14,485 bases of DNA from CBDUBU01 sp965365465 (GTDB lineage Bacteria > Bacteroidota > Rhodothermia > Rhodothermales > DASSAV01): contig CBDUBU010000081.1 in assembly GCA_965365465.1 (NCBI GenBank), forward strand, positions 1 through 14,485, written 5' to 3'. Shown here one piece after another: positions 13,891-14,485 of the stretch. The notes under the pieces were generated by a model, which was not told where the DNA came from, ran no database searches, and worked only from the letters and a program-made list of their open reading frames with translations. Numbering within the stretch: the first letter of the stretch is position 1; each line of letters starts with the position of its first letter. The position numbers were made by a program, and so were the translations under genes.

Positions 13891-14485
13891 TCAGAGCGGT
13901 ATGTTTCCGTGCTTCTTGCGCGGGTTATTGACCACCTTGTTCTTGAGCATTTCCAGACCTTTGATGAGTCTGTGCCGGGTCTGACCGGGCAGAATGACAT
14001 CGTCGACATACCCGTGCTCTGCTGCGATATAGGGGTTGGCGAACTTCTCGCGGTATTGCGTCACGAACTGCGCCTCTGCGTCTTCCGGGTTCTCTGCCGC
14101 CGCTATTTGCTTGCGGTAAATGATTTCCACGGCTCCCTGCGGTCCCATGACTGCAATCTCGGCTGTCGGCCACGCATAATTCAGATCGCCGCGAATGTGT
14201 TTGGAGTTCATGACATCGTAAGCTCCGCCGTAAGCTTTGCGGGTAATGACGGTCATCTTGGGCACGGTGGCCTCGCAGAACGCAAACAGCAGCTTGGCTC
14301 CATGACGGATGATTCCATTCCATTCCTGCTCGGCGCCGGGAAGAAAACCGGGCACGTCAACAAAGACGACGAGGGGTATGTTGAAGGCGTCGCAGAACCG
14401 CACGAAGCGGGCGCCCTTCACGGCAGCGTTGAGATCCAGATCCCCTGCCAGGAACGCAGGCTGGTTGGCAACGATGCCGACCGAC
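13891..14485 (-). CDS. Acyl-CoA carboxylase carboxyltransferase (PccB/MmdA type), C-terminal part
   Basis: The C-terminal part (about 198 residues) of a biotin-dependent carboxyltransferase beta subunit, cut by the right window edge; the reading frame stays open to 14484. It moves carboxyl from carboxybiotin to an acyl-CoA such as propionyl-CoA, or runs the reverse reaction in methylmalonyl-CoA decarboxylase. Motifs visible from the edge inward: VGIVANQPAFLAGDLDLNAA, FVDVPGFLPG, KAYGGAYDVMNSKHIRGD (Gly-Gly-Ala oxyanion region), PTAEIAVMGPQGAVEI, and the standard end RKKHGNIPL. GTG at 14421 is an internal codon, not a start. PccB and MmdA cannot be separated from this half; the biotin carboxylase partner is not in the window. 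The family is certain. Confidence 0.93.
   Translation of the reverse strand, partial: SVGIVANQPAFLAGDLDLNAAVKGARFVRFCDAFNIPLVVFVDVPGFLPGAEQEWNGIIRHGAKLLFAFCEATVPKMTVITRKAYGGAYDVMNSKHIRGDLNYAWPTAEIAVMGPQGAVEIIYRKQIAAAENPEDAEAQFVTQYREKFANPYIAAEHGYVDDVILPGQTRHRLIKGLEMLKNKVVNNPRKKHGNIPL

Overview
The window looks like chromosome of a Bacteroidota or Rhodothermota (Rhodothermia/Balneolia-like) bacterium with GC in the mid-50s. The evidence is a complete Bat (Bacteroides aerotolerance) gene set, the near absence of Shine-Dalgarno sequences, and several upstream regions that fit the TTG-N18-20-TAnnTTTG promoter style of that group. The lineage is inferred from gene content only. No rRNA, tRNA, CRISPR array, insertion sequence or phage gene was seen.

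Positions 1-9851 hold one long minus-strand run, read from right to left: DUF58 protein, BatD-like membrane protein, class III sirtuin, BatA, BatB, BatC, BatD, BatE, then thymidine kinase and an RDD-family membrane protein. DUF58 to BatE is tightly packed: an ATGA overlap, an 8-base overlap, then gaps of about 1 to 70 bases. It is very probably one operon. Its products are three VWA-domain proteins (DUF58, BatA, BatB), two Ig-plus-helical membrane proteins (BatD and its relative), and TPR proteins (BatC, BatE). Together they suggest an envelope chaperone-like assembly linked to stress or oxygen tolerance. Two things are unusual: an NAD-dependent protein deacylase sits inside the operon with tight junctions, and the MoxR AAA+ ATPase that usually precedes DUF58 is absent.

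Positions 9852-10163 form a divergent control region between the bat operon and purQ (plus strand). It contains a 32-base palindrome with 15 of 16 pairs matched and a candidate promoter for each direction. purQ stands alone, with no purS or purL beside it. It converges on a minus-strand DAHP synthase (shikimate pathway entry) whose active-site motifs are altered at several normally conserved positions.

Positions 12070-12317 form a second divergent region, rich in short dyads. It is followed on the plus strand by a Tat-exported phosphotriesterase-family metallohydrolase and a small orphan lipoprotein with a beta-sandwich look. The right edge cuts a minus-strand acyl-CoA carboxylase carboxyltransferase (PccB/MmdA type), of which only the C-terminal part is visible.
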